24,013 bases of DNA from a virus. Of the stretch, positions 13,357 through 21,700 are shown piece by piece. Location: the IMG/VR virus record IMGVR_UViG_3300030060_003039, positions 283 to 24,295 of that record. One strand, written 5' to 3'. Within the stretch, counting starts at the first letter, position 1. Each line of letters starts with the position of its first letter. The position numbers and the translations under genes were made by a program. The notes beneath the pieces are model-generated. The model was given only the letters and a program-made list of their open reading frames with translations. It was not told where the DNA came from and made no database searches.

Positions 13357-13548
13357 ATGGAAGACAAATCAAAAAATGATAGTAATGATAGTAGTATTGT
13401 TGCAGATAAGGTAAGAAGTCCTTATAAAAAAAAGATTAGAAGACCTACTAGAAGAGTTCATGATGGAGATTTTCTAGCCATTGATGAATTGTCTAAGTAT
13501 CTTCATTTAAGCAAAATTTCCCATAATAACTGGTGGAAAGAGAAGTAA
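13357..13548 (+). CDS. AlpA/excisionase-like HTH protein, apparently truncated
   Basis: A 63-residue frame with an AGGAAAG site. After a basic tail (Lys-Lys-Lys-Ile-Arg-Arg-Pro-Thr-Arg-Arg) it carries Asp-Phe-Leu-Ala-Ile-Asp-Glu-Leu-Ser-Lys-Tyr-Leu-His-Leu-Ser-Lys, the first half of a MerR/AlpA/excisionase winged helix. It then stops after Trp-Trp-Lys-Glu-Lys. The missing wing and last helix appear in the +1 frame directly after (13511-13621). Intact relatives bind DNA and control excision or gene expression. The frame as it stands probably encodes a broken or altered regulator. Confidence 0.6.
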   Translation: MEDKSKNDSNDSSIVADKVRSPYKKKIRRPTRRVHDGDFLAIDELSKYLHLSKISHNNWWKEK

Positions 13549-13621
13549 AAGGCTTTGGAAAAAAACAGATGTTTCTAAGTGGATTACAAGTCAGATTAAC
13601 ACTTCTGGAAGTGAAAGTTAA
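13511..13621 (+). pseudogene. Out-of-frame C-terminal part of the AlpA-like protein
   Basis: This 36-codon open stretch has no start codon or ribosome site. It reads Lys-Phe-Pro, then Gly-Gly-Lys-Arg-Ser-Lys-Arg-Leu-Trp-Lys-Lys-Thr-Asp-Val-Ser-Lys-Trp-Ile, the typical wing and final helix of AlpA/excisionase proteins (G/K-F-P ... R-x-x-R-W-x-x-x-D/E-V-x-x-W-I). It continues the fold begun in the frame 13357-13548 but shifted by one base, with roughly ten residues of the second helix seemingly lost. Confidence 0.5.
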
Positions 13622-13626
13622 CTTCT

Positions 13627-14073
13627 GTGGAATATAGACCTAGATATGAGACAGAAAAAGATTTGTCTAATGAGAGCAGTATTACTAATTTTGTATCTAA
13701 AAGATGGAATATAAATTTTAGTAAACTGCCCATATCTTATAAATTAGATTATGCAATGTATAGAAATAAATCGTTAATGGGTTTTTGTGAAGTTAAAGTT
13801 AGACAATGCAAAAAAAACGACTTTGAAACATACATATTGTCGCTTGACAAAGTTATACAAGCAAAACTATTAGCAACAACAACAAAAACAAAGTCTGTCC
13901 TTATAGTATCGTGGGTAGACAAAATGGGTTGGATTGACCTTAGAGATAAGTTTGTTTGTCGTGAGGGTGGCAGAACAGACAGAAATGATTGGCAAGATGT
14001 AGAGCCAGTATGTCATTTTAGAATTGACAGATTTAGAGATATAAAAATGTCTGATGGGTTGTTGAGTATATGA
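13627..14073 (+). CDS. PD-(D/E)XK-like nuclease, 148 aa
   Basis: The likely start is the GTG at 13627; the first in-frame ATG would remove the active site. An in-frame stop at 13612 limits the choice, and the ribosome site is weak. The motif set is a helix with Glu16, Asp41 in a strand, Phe-Cys-Glu55-Val-Lys57-Val-Arg, then a Lys75 in a Ser-Leu-Asp-Lys-Val helix and strands with Ile-Val-Ser-Trp-Val-Asp. This is the usual order for small PD-(D/E)XK proteins. It could cut branched or damaged DNA during recombination, or nick host DNA. The stop overlaps the next start (ATGA). Confidence 0.7.
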   Translation: MEYRPRYETEKDLSNESSITNFVSKRWNINFSKLPISYKLDYAMYRNKSLMGFCEVKVRQCKKNDFETYILSLDKVIQAKLLATTTKTKSVLIVSWVDKMGWIDLRDKFVCREGGRTDRNDWQDVEPVCHFRIDRFRDIKMSDGLLSI

Positions 14074-14453
14074 AAAAGCAAAACAGAGATTATCGTGATG
14101 GAGATTATAGATTTTCTATCTATTGCACCAATGAAAAATACATAAGAAGTGCAAGACTTCAAACGAAAAAAGAATTTGAGGGTAATGAATTAAAAGCAGA
14201 TAGATATCATGTTGAGTTATTTAGAGGTATAGTTTCCCAAATTGATGCATATTGTTCGGTTTGTAAGGAAAAAGCAAATACTTTGGGAGACATAATACAC
14301 TTTTCTTGCTCAATGATACCAGTATGCACAGATTGTTTTAACAAAAATCCATTTGAAATAAACACTACTTCTAGTGGTTTTATTGTTACTAGCCAAAAGA
14401 TAGAAGATGATTTTAAAAAAATCGTTAATGAATTAGAAGAGGAAGAAAAATGA
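14070..14453 (+). CDS. Zinc-ribbon-containing protein, 127 aa
   Basis: ATGA-coupled to the nuclease. The N-terminal half is basic and strand-rich. A cysteine group in the middle, Cys-Ser-Val-Cys then Cys-Thr-Asp-Cys about 22 residues later, forms a likely zinc site. The tail is a long acidic helix (Glu-Leu-Glu-Glu-Glu-Glu-Lys). It may bind nucleic acid or a partner of the adjacent nuclease. No family is recognised. The next gene begins in its stop codon. Confidence 0.65.
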   Translation: MKKQNRDYRDGDYRFSIYCTNEKYIRSARLQTKKEFEGNELKADRYHVELFRGIVSQIDAYCSVCKEKANTLGDIIHFSCSMIPVCTDCFNKNPFEINTTSSGFIVTSQKIEDDFKKIVNELEEEEK

Positions 14454-14671
14454 ACGAAAATGTAAACAGACCAAAGCACTACAGAAAAGGTAAAGTTGAG
14501 TGTATAGATGCCATAAAATCTGCTACTGGAGATGGATATGAGTATTATCTTCAAGGCAATATATTAAAATATATATGGAGATATAAACATAAAAATTTAT
14601 TAGAGGATTTGGAAAAAGGACAATGGTATTTAAAAGAATTAATTAAAATAAAAAAGGGGAAAAACAAATGA
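14450..14671 (+). CDS. DUF3310 (SaV-type) protein
   Basis: A 73-residue protein that matches DUF3310 throughout: Asn-Arg-Pro-x-His-Tyr near the start, Glu-Cys-Ile-Asp-Ala-Ile, Tyr-Leu-Gln-Gly-Asn-Ile-Leu-Lys-Tyr-Ile-Trp-Arg-Tyr-Lys-x-Lys-Asn, then Asp-Leu-x-Lys-x-x-Trp-Tyr-Leu. The family is widespread in tailed phages and is sometimes annotated as a nucleotide kinase, but its biochemical role is not firmly known. It is ATGA-coupled on both sides. Its last codons and the next start lie in a 29-bp sequence repeated at the end of the following gene. Confidence 0.88.
   Translation: MNENVNRPKHYRKGKVECIDAIKSATGDGYEYYLQGNILKYIWRYKHKNLLEDLEKGQWYLKELIKIKKGKNK
14643..14671 (+). repeat. 29-bp direct repeat, copy 1 (gene-junction cassette)
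   Basis: TTAAAATAAAAAAGGGG then AAAAACAAATGA: last codons, ribosome site, stop and next start. It recurs at 14819-14847 with 28 of 29 identical bases. Confidence 0.9.
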
Positions 14672-14847
14672 GTAAATTATCTATTGCAGAAATACAAGAA
14701 AAAATTAACGACATTGAAAGTAGTTACTATAAGGGAAATAGACAAAGTGAGGAATGGTGGAGAATTACTGGAGATGTTGACCAAAAAGATAGAAAACTTT
14801 GGACTTATTATAATAATCTTAAAATAAAAAAGGGGGAAAACAAATGA
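14668..14847 (+). CDS. Hypothetical protein, 59 aa
   Basis: Starts in the ATGA overlapping the DUF3310 stop with AGGGG as ribosome site. It is a small charged protein with a helical first part (Glu-Ile-Gln-Glu-Lys-Ile-Asn), a Trp-Trp-Arg pair in the middle and a basic end (Lys-Ile-Lys-Lys-Gly-Glu-Asn-Lys) almost identical to the end of DUF3310. No domain is recognised. The whole gene is bracketed by the 29-bp direct repeat, so it looks like an inserted cassette. Confidence 0.65.
   Translation: MSKLSIAEIQEKINDIESSYYKGNRQSEEWWRITGDVDQKDRKLWTYYNNLKIKKGENK
14819..14847 (+). repeat. 29-bp direct repeat, copy 2
   Basis: Differs from the copy at 14643-14671 by one A/G change and again spans last codons, ribosome site and the ATGA overlap with the next gene. 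The spacing between copies is 176 bp. Confidence 0.9.
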
Positions 14848-15023
14848 AATTAAAAAAATTTAGAGTTAGTGCCACAATGGATATTGGGTATACTGCTCTT
14901 GTTGAGGCAGAAAACGAAGACAAGGCTTGGGAAATTGCAAGAAACAATGACCTTGAAGATTGGAAACAATCAGATAATGGTCATGACTGGACAATAGAAA
15001 ACATTTATGAGGAAAAGCAATGA
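14844..15023 (+). CDS. DpnD/PcfM-like small protein, 59 aa
   Basis: ATGA-coupled at both ends. The sequence opens with strands (Lys-Phe-Arg-Val-Ser-Ala-Thr, Gly-Tyr-Thr-Ala-Leu-Val-Glu-Ala-Glu), continues with a helix (Glu-Asp-Lys-Ala-Trp-Glu-Ile-Ala) and closes with a further strand. This is the beta-beta-alpha-beta pattern of small DpnD/PcfM-type proteins found on phages and mobile elements, for which no activity is established. The assignment is by pattern only. Confidence 0.62.
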   Translation: MKLKKFRVSATMDIGYTALVEAENEDKAWEIARNNDLEDWKQSDNGHDWTIENIYEEKQ

Positions 15024-15352
15024 AATCAATTATTAGTGAAGAAGATGTAGAAAAAGCAGTTGACTGGCTAAGGGATAATGTTGATGCATCTGCTAAGGCT
15101 AGAGCAACAAGAATATACTTAGAAGAATACAGAAAGTCATTAAAAGCACTACTTATGAGTAAATATCAAGATTTGTCTGTCTCTGCTCAAGAGAGAGAGG
15201 CTTATGCCCACCAAGATTATAGAGATCATCTTAAATCAATGCAAAATGCAATATATGAAGATGAAAGAATGAAGTTCTTTAGAGCATCTGCTGAAGTTAA
15301 AATTGAAGCGTGGAGAACTCAACAAGCGAATATCAGGGCGATTAAGTTATAA
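15020..15352 (+). CDS. Conserved phage helical protein, 110 aa
   Basis: ATGA-coupled to the previous gene. It is highly helical with conserved-looking segments Trp-Leu-Arg-Asp-Asn, Leu-Glu-Glu-Tyr-Arg-Lys-Ser-Leu-Lys-Ala, Gln-Glu-Arg-Glu-Ala-Tyr-Ala-His and Ile-Glu-Ala-Trp-Arg-Thr-Gln-Gln-Ala-Asn-Ile-Arg-Ala. I recall this pattern from many phages, always next to recombination or replication genes, with no known function. It is the last gene of the plus-strand operon and is followed by a long hairpin. Confidence 0.75.
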   Translation: MKSIISEEDVEKAVDWLRDNVDASAKARATRIYLEEYRKSLKALLMSKYQDLSVSAQEREAYAHQDYRDHLKSMQNAIYEDERMKFFRASAEVKIEAWRTQQANIRAIKL

Positions 15353-15355
15353 ACT

Positions 15356-15446
15356 AAAACTCACACTTTCCTACTGGTTGATACTGCACCCAAGTAATGG
15401 ATATGAAATAGACATTACGCAAATCGCCTAGAAAGTGGGGGTTTTT
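15356..15446 (+). terminator. Extended stem-loop terminator of the recombination operon
   Basis: AAAAC...CACTTTC (15356-15370) pairs with GAAAGTG...GTTTT (15431-15445), with a short mismatched middle, and ends in a T-run. The 60-nt loop contains its own GTAATG/CATTAC hairpin (15395-15418). The unusually large, structured loop suggests a processed RNA or a multi-part terminator. Confidence 0.5.
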
Positions 15447-15527
15447 CAAACTTCTACTGGAGATTGTATAGATTACAGCTCAACTTGTTGTAAAATTTGC
15501 ACCTAAATATCAAACTTTTATGAACGA

Positions 15528-15556
15528 TAACTTTTATCCTGACTCTTTAAATCCTG
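15528..15556. repeat. Direct repeat A, copy 1 (echo of the giant gene's 3' end)
   Basis: 29 bases identical but for one to 15678-15706, which covers the stop codon and last codons of the giant minus-strand gene. This copy is non-coding. Confidence 0.85.
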
Positions 15557-15563
15557 TGCTACA

Positions 15564-15592
15564 AAAAATAACATTAAAATCATAAACTTCTA
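15564..15592. repeat. Direct repeat B, copy 1
   Basis: AAAAATAACATTAAAATC plus ATAAACTTCTA, repeated at 15626-15654 with a single A/G difference; copies are 62 bp apart. Confidence 0.85.
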
Positions 15593-15625
15593 TGACACAT
15601 CTAGTGATCCGATTCGGCTGCCACG

Positions 15626-15654
15626 AAAAATAACATTAAAATCATGAACTTCTA
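15626..15654. repeat. Direct repeat B, copy 2
   Basis: Partner of 15564-15592, one base different. The sequence between the two copies is the most GC-rich part of this intergenic region. Confidence 0.85.
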
Positions 15655-15677
15655 GCGATATTTCTAAAAGTTAACTT

Positions 15678-15706
15678 TAACTTTTATCCTGCCTCTTTAA
15701 ATCCTG
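15678..15706. repeat. Direct repeat A, copy 2 (contains the giant gene's stop)
   Basis: Matches 15528-15556 in 28 of 29 positions and encodes the last residues (Gly-Phe-Lys-Glu-Ala-Gly) and the TAA of the giant protein. The spacing between copies is 150 bp. Confidence 0.85.
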
Positions 15707-18700
15707 CCGATCTCATTAATATCAAGCCTCTTCTCATGAGGTCGTTTATTCTTTCTCTTCTAATTCTAATAATGTTTTTCTTCATTTTTTCGTCTAGTCT
15801 AGGGTTTCTTTCAATCTCTCTTATCTGCCGTAATAAGCGATTTCTTGCATTATCTATTGCTTTTAGTCTTGGAATAATACTCAGTTGCTTTCTATTCGCT
15901 GCCAAAATATCGTTGATAGCGTCAATGTCTCCTGATCTTCTTGCTAAGTCAAATCTAGCTAATATAGTAAATGCATCTTTTCTGTTCTCTAAATAATTAC
16001 TTACATCTTCTCTGTCGCTAGGAGAAGCTATAACCTTCCTTGCAAAAGGAATAGCTCTAGTAACCGAGCCTTGAAAATCCCCGTTGACAGCGTCAATGAT
16101 ATCAAATGGCGATTCTAAACTTCTTTGAACAAATCTTCCTGCACCACCAGTCATATAATCAAACCAAAACTCCATAACATCTGGAGATAAATCTACAAAA
16201 CCACTCTCAACTTCATCTCCACCAGTAATCGTATTTAGCGAATTTGCTATTGTTTTAGCTATACCACTTGTGCTTGACCAATATGCTTGACTATTTGGTG
16301 TTGGTCTTGATGCAAACTGAGGCGACTCTTTAAAGATAGGATCTCCTTTGTAATCCTCGTTGATAGCCACGCTGACAAACGGATCAAGTACAGTAGGTGC
16401 TGCAAGGTTATAAAAATTATCAAATCCACCAAATGGACTTAAACTTTCAAATGCCGTACCAAAAATAGTTCTTGATGCTTGCCCTGCAGTGTATTCACCC
16501 CGGGCTGCTCTAGACATGGACCTCCCAAGGTTAACCGCTATGTTCATACCGTAAGCTAAAGGTATAGTTATAAATTTATCTTCTGCTAATCCAAATGTCG
16601 GTAACACTAAATTATGCTCTAGTATATATCTTGGAAGTTCATCGTAATCGTTAATACCATCTTCATCCTCATCCCCAGACAACATTGCGTTAATTGCATC
16701 TTGTGCCACACCATAAGCTATTAACCCAGCCCACACTTTTCTTACACGAGGCGATTTTACTGCTGCGTTTATAAGTGCCATGCTTCCTTGTAAAGATGCA
16801 TTATAAAATAAATACCAAGAGTTTAAGAACTGCTTCTGTTCACCGCCCTTCGCAAAGTTTACGGTTATGTTCCTAGCCGCTTGAGCTGCGCGATCATCGG
16901 AGAAGCCACGTTTTTTTAATGCAGAAAAAGTAGCAACACGAACACCGTTTTCAACTGCTGTGTTATAATCATCAAGAAACTTACCTAATCCCATAAATCC
17001 TTTTTTAACTAATCCTAACTTACCTTTTTTACTATTATCAGCAACATCACTTAATATGCCATTAATTCTATTCATTTGATCTTGCAAATCATTCATTTGG
17101 TTAGTTGCGTTTTTACCACCAGCATTAACAAATTTTAAATATTCTTTTGCCCAAAAATTATCTACATCACCATCACGAAGATTTTTTGCTATTCCTTTAA
17201 CAGCAGGTAATGCTCCCTTTAAAACCTCGCTAGTAATTCCTTTTGCATCATATTGTTGTATATTTACACCTGCTGTCTCAAGGTCTCTAGCAAAGTTTGG
17301 AATAACAAATGATGGATTATATGTTGTATTAATATTAGATAAATACCTGTTCAGCTTTCCAAGGGCCCTAGTAAAAGCGCCCACGCTATCAGGAGTCATG
17401 AAGCCTTTCATTGCTCTTGCTATTCTAGGATCTGTAAATGTTACATAAACATCTTTACCGTTTTCTCTTACGGTTAATACTTTGTCACGCATATCATTTG
17501 GTATTTCATCTTTTTTAAAATATACATGACTCAAATCTTGCATCTCACGCTTTAAGTTATCGTTAACTTCTACGCTTCCATCTTCAATGCCTCTTACAAG
17601 ATTTAAATATGATTTTCCAACTTTATTTCTCTCAGCATCTGCTATTGACTTATTGTTTTGAGAAAAAAGACTAGCAACTATATTTTCAGCATAATAATCA
17701 CTACCACCGCCTTCATCAGTTCTTATTCTTCCTAGTGCTTTTTTATCTGGTCTACCTATAGCACCAAATAAATTTCGTATTACAATGTTTTCTTTTCTTT
17801 CAACATTACTATTATCCTCTAATATTTCTTGCTCAAGTCCTAAATCACCTCGTAACGGAACATAATTATCATATATTTGTGTGTATTCATTGCCATCTTT
17901 ATCAACAAATACCTCTGGTATTAAACCACCATCTTTTCTTTCTTGGTTAGTAATTTGAACTATATCTTGAGCAGATTTTATTATACTATTAATTTTTGTT
18001 TTTTCCGCATCAGGAAGTGCATCAACCCAAGCAAGTATTCTATTAGCTTCGTTGGTATGCATGCCAGATGCTTTGTCATTTTTTAAATAGTTGTTTCTTT
18101 CTTTAGCATGCGATGCGTAAAGGATGGCATCTGCAAGTGCCATTTTTTTACTAGGATATCTGCCATCTGCAGCAATTCGGTAAAACTTTGATCTTATTGC
18201 TAAATCATCTAACATTGAATCATTTACATTTAAAGAATCTATAGTTTTTACCATTGGCTCAAAGTTTTCTTTTTGAACTTTGTCTACCTTAGCTCCTGCA
18301 ATACCGTGAAACAACTCCTCTCTCATATAAACATCTAAAGCATCAGTAATTTTAACACCAGCATCTCTAAGCCTGTCTATAAGAACTCCAACGGGTAAAA
18401 ATCTATCTTGTGCTTGTATTAATAGGTTTTGAGCAGCTTCTCTTGCTTTATTTTCTTCAACTCTTCCTAAAGTTAATGCATAACCTAACTTGCCTAATAT
18501 TTTAGATAAATTGTCATATCTAATTTTTTGCCTTGCCTCTTCAACCCCTCGAAGTGTAGCATCGCTGGTAGCCGTTTCTCCTTGAGTCATTGTAGGTGTA
18601 GCTCCTACAGCAGAATACTTATATAGTTTTTCTTCTGGATAAGAGGTTCTTATTACATATGTTCCAATTTTAAAAGTTTGACCATCAGAATCTAATGGTT

Positions 18701-21700
18701 GTCCAGCAGGAATAAACTTTAATGGTATAATTAATTTATGTCTTTTCGGACCTCTTGATGGCGTTTTATTAAACTCTAAGCGTAATCCAGTGGCTGTAGT
18801 GTCAACTATTTCTACGCCATTTTGTGCGCCTTTTGTTTGTTGAAAGTGCAGTTTAGCTAAATTATCAAACAATAACTCTTCTACAGAATTATATTTAAAC
18901 ACCTCTAACAATTCATCAGCATGGCTTTTATTTTTATCAGGTCTAATTGCATTAATATGTTTTTTACCATAACCGCTGTATAAAAATGCTTTACCCCTAT
19001 TTATTTCTTCATGCTTTCCATCTACATGAAGTATTACTCTAGTTCTATTACCATCGTTTATAGCACCATAAGCATATCTAGACGCTTGGCTTCCTTTAGT
19101 TCCATATAATCCTGTTACTCTAGGAACTCCAATTAACGAAAACTTTTGCTCTTCTATAGTTTCGTTTAAAGGAGCAAGATCTTCTTGAGGCACTTCACTT
19201 AATGCATCATAATCCTCTATTTCGGCTTCTGTGTACTCTCTCTTTTCATGCCCGATATTTTGAGCAACCTCTCCAGTAGAGCTGAGAGATTCTCCTCCTT
19301 CGTTTCCGATATCATCGAGTCGTTCTCTGTAATCTGAGGGGAGTGTTTCCCTGATTCTTTCTTCATCTATTCCTCTCTTTCTTAAAAAATCTATTGCAGA
19401 ATCCACATAATCATTGTCACTCCCAAGTCCGGGCCTAACTCCTATGCTTTTAAATAATCTTTTTTCTCCATACCAATGCGTAGCTTGAGCATCTGCTATA
19501 GTAACTGGTAAATTTATTCCTTTTTTTACTCTATTTCTATTTACTTGTTCTACAACTTTTGTATACAAATCACGAATAGCTTTTCTATGAGAAGGATTTT
19601 TAGGTTGCTCTTGCATTGTATCCGCTGAATTTTCAGCAAGTCTTTCAAATTTTTTAAAAAGTTCAGTTTTGTATTTGTTTAAAAATATTCTTGCTTTCTC
19701 TATGCCTTCTTTTTTTCTAAATGAAACATAGTCTTTTTGAAATGTATTATGAGCAAGAGTAGCAATTTCAGTAATATTAGATTCATTTACAATGTCTATA
19801 CCCAAGTCATCTGTTACTATTTTTAATCTTTGTTTCTCATCTGCTGTTCCATTAGTTAATGCTCTTTGCACTTCATCTAATGACTCTCTCCTGTTTTTTT
19901 CAAGAGTTTTATCTGTTCTTTTTACAAAAGGGGTTCCTAGTGTTCTATTAATGGTTCTCATAAACCATCTATCCATAGTTAGGTATTCATAGTTACCTAT
20001 AATATTTTGATAAAAAGCACCAATTTTACTGCCAAATATAAAAGAAAATGGCACAACTTCATCAACATTTTCATCAGAAATAACTGCTTTTTTACCTGTA
20101 ACCGTTTCTAAACCTAAAATAACAGGATCATTTTCTATTTCTTTTTTTGATGCAGTTTTAGATAAAAATTCTTTTATTTGTAAATCTGATAAGCCTTTTT
20201 CTTTTAACAAATTATAAGACCCTAAAGCCTTAATCATACCAGCAGATTGCATCCCTTGATTGGATAAATTAAATTTACCTGTTTCAACCCAGTTATCCAT
20301 ATGAAGTTTTAAAGCCGTGCTTTGTCCTTTTACTGACTCACCATTAGAGGTTACAGCTAATAAAAAATCAAAAGCAGAATCTGCATTTTTGTCTTCTTTT
20401 ATTATTGGTATATCTATAGCATATAATTTTTTAGCTACTTTAATCTTTTCATCATACCAACCGATTGCAGACTGATCCGCATCCAAAAATACTTCTAACT
20501 CTTGAGCCAATGCTTGTTTTGCTAACTCTCGTTCCTCTGGATTGTTAATATCTAATACAATATTTCCTCTTTGATCTTGAAACTTTCTTACTGCCTCTGT
20601 CATTTTAACAGAGCCTATAGGTGCTTGTTGTAAGAATTTTTTATCGTCATCAAGCAAATTAATTGCATTTATGTTTTCAGTAGTTAATCCTTTTACAGAA
20701 AACTTTTTTGTTCCTTGTGGCAATACCGCTACATCATCAAATATAGCCGCAACCATACCTAACTGTTGGCCAGTCCAATAACCAACAAAACCAGCATCTT
20801 TAATCTTTCTTTCCATTAATGTAGCAGATAACATGCCAATATCAGGATCTCCAGCCGCCTCTTTTGCAGCTTGTTTTCTATAGCCATTTGGATCTGCATC
20901 TAATGGATAAAGACGATTTACTTCTATTTTACCTTCATATGCATTATCCCCTACACCTACTTCTTTTCTATACCCACCATCTTCTCCAACATTTAAACCA
21001 TAATAGTTTCTTGATGGATAAGTGCTTGGAAATGTTCTTCTTCTTCGTGTTTCTTGACCACGAATGTTAAAGTTAGTTCCTTGTTTATCTGGGGATATTA
21101 CAGCTAGATTAGGTTCAAAAGAGTAGTGAGTTAATGTTACATATCCATCATTATCAACAGTAGGGTAATAACCTACCTCTTCTTTTATGTTTCTTTCTTG
21201 GCCTGCTTCAATTCTTGTTGGGCTAGAAATTCTGGATTTTTGCTCGGTTTCACGCTGATACCTTGTCTTTTTAAATTCTTCAGTAAGTTTTCGTATATTT
21301 GATTGACGCTCTGCTCTGCGTTTACCATCGTAAGTATTGGCTTCTTGTAATCCTTTGATTCCATCTTGTGTGTCCGTATACTCAAAGTTGTTTAAATTAA
21401 ATATGCCTTCTTGTTCTGCAGCTTCTCCAATGTACAATGCATCAGCATAATCGTCAACAAGCATTGTTGCATCCAAATAAAACATTCCATCTGGACCAGT
21501 CCAACCGCCTGCAAATATTTTAGTTTTTGACAACTGAGACATAATATAAATATTTTCAGCAAACTGGTATAGTGTCTCTTCATTTAAGTCTTGAGGCTTA
21601 ACCTTTATCTCTGCCGCTTTAACAGGAGCAACGGCTATACCTGAAGACATATCATCTAATGAATCTGGATCAACTGTAAACCCATCTGGATTATCTTTAA

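Larger units (their letters stand above)
15353..15683. other. Gene-free convergent intergenic region with hairpin and repeats
   Basis: No gene is seen. The left part holds the long terminator-like structure (15356-15446); the right part holds two families of near-identical 29-bp direct repeats (15528/15678 and 15564/15626), a GC-richer stretch at 15601-15625 and a perfect palindrome AAAGTTAACTTT at 15667-15678. It separates two convergent transcripts. Confidence 0.6.

Noticed and set aside
13535-13560. Programmed +1 frameshift at AAG-TAA-A to join the two halves of the AlpA-like protein
   Set aside because: The Lys tRNA would have to re-pair with AGT, which is not cognate, and part of the fold would still be missing; mutation or error is more likely.
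15500-15706. CRISPR array
   Set aside because: Only two copies of each repeat, unequal spacing, and one copy lies in coding sequence.
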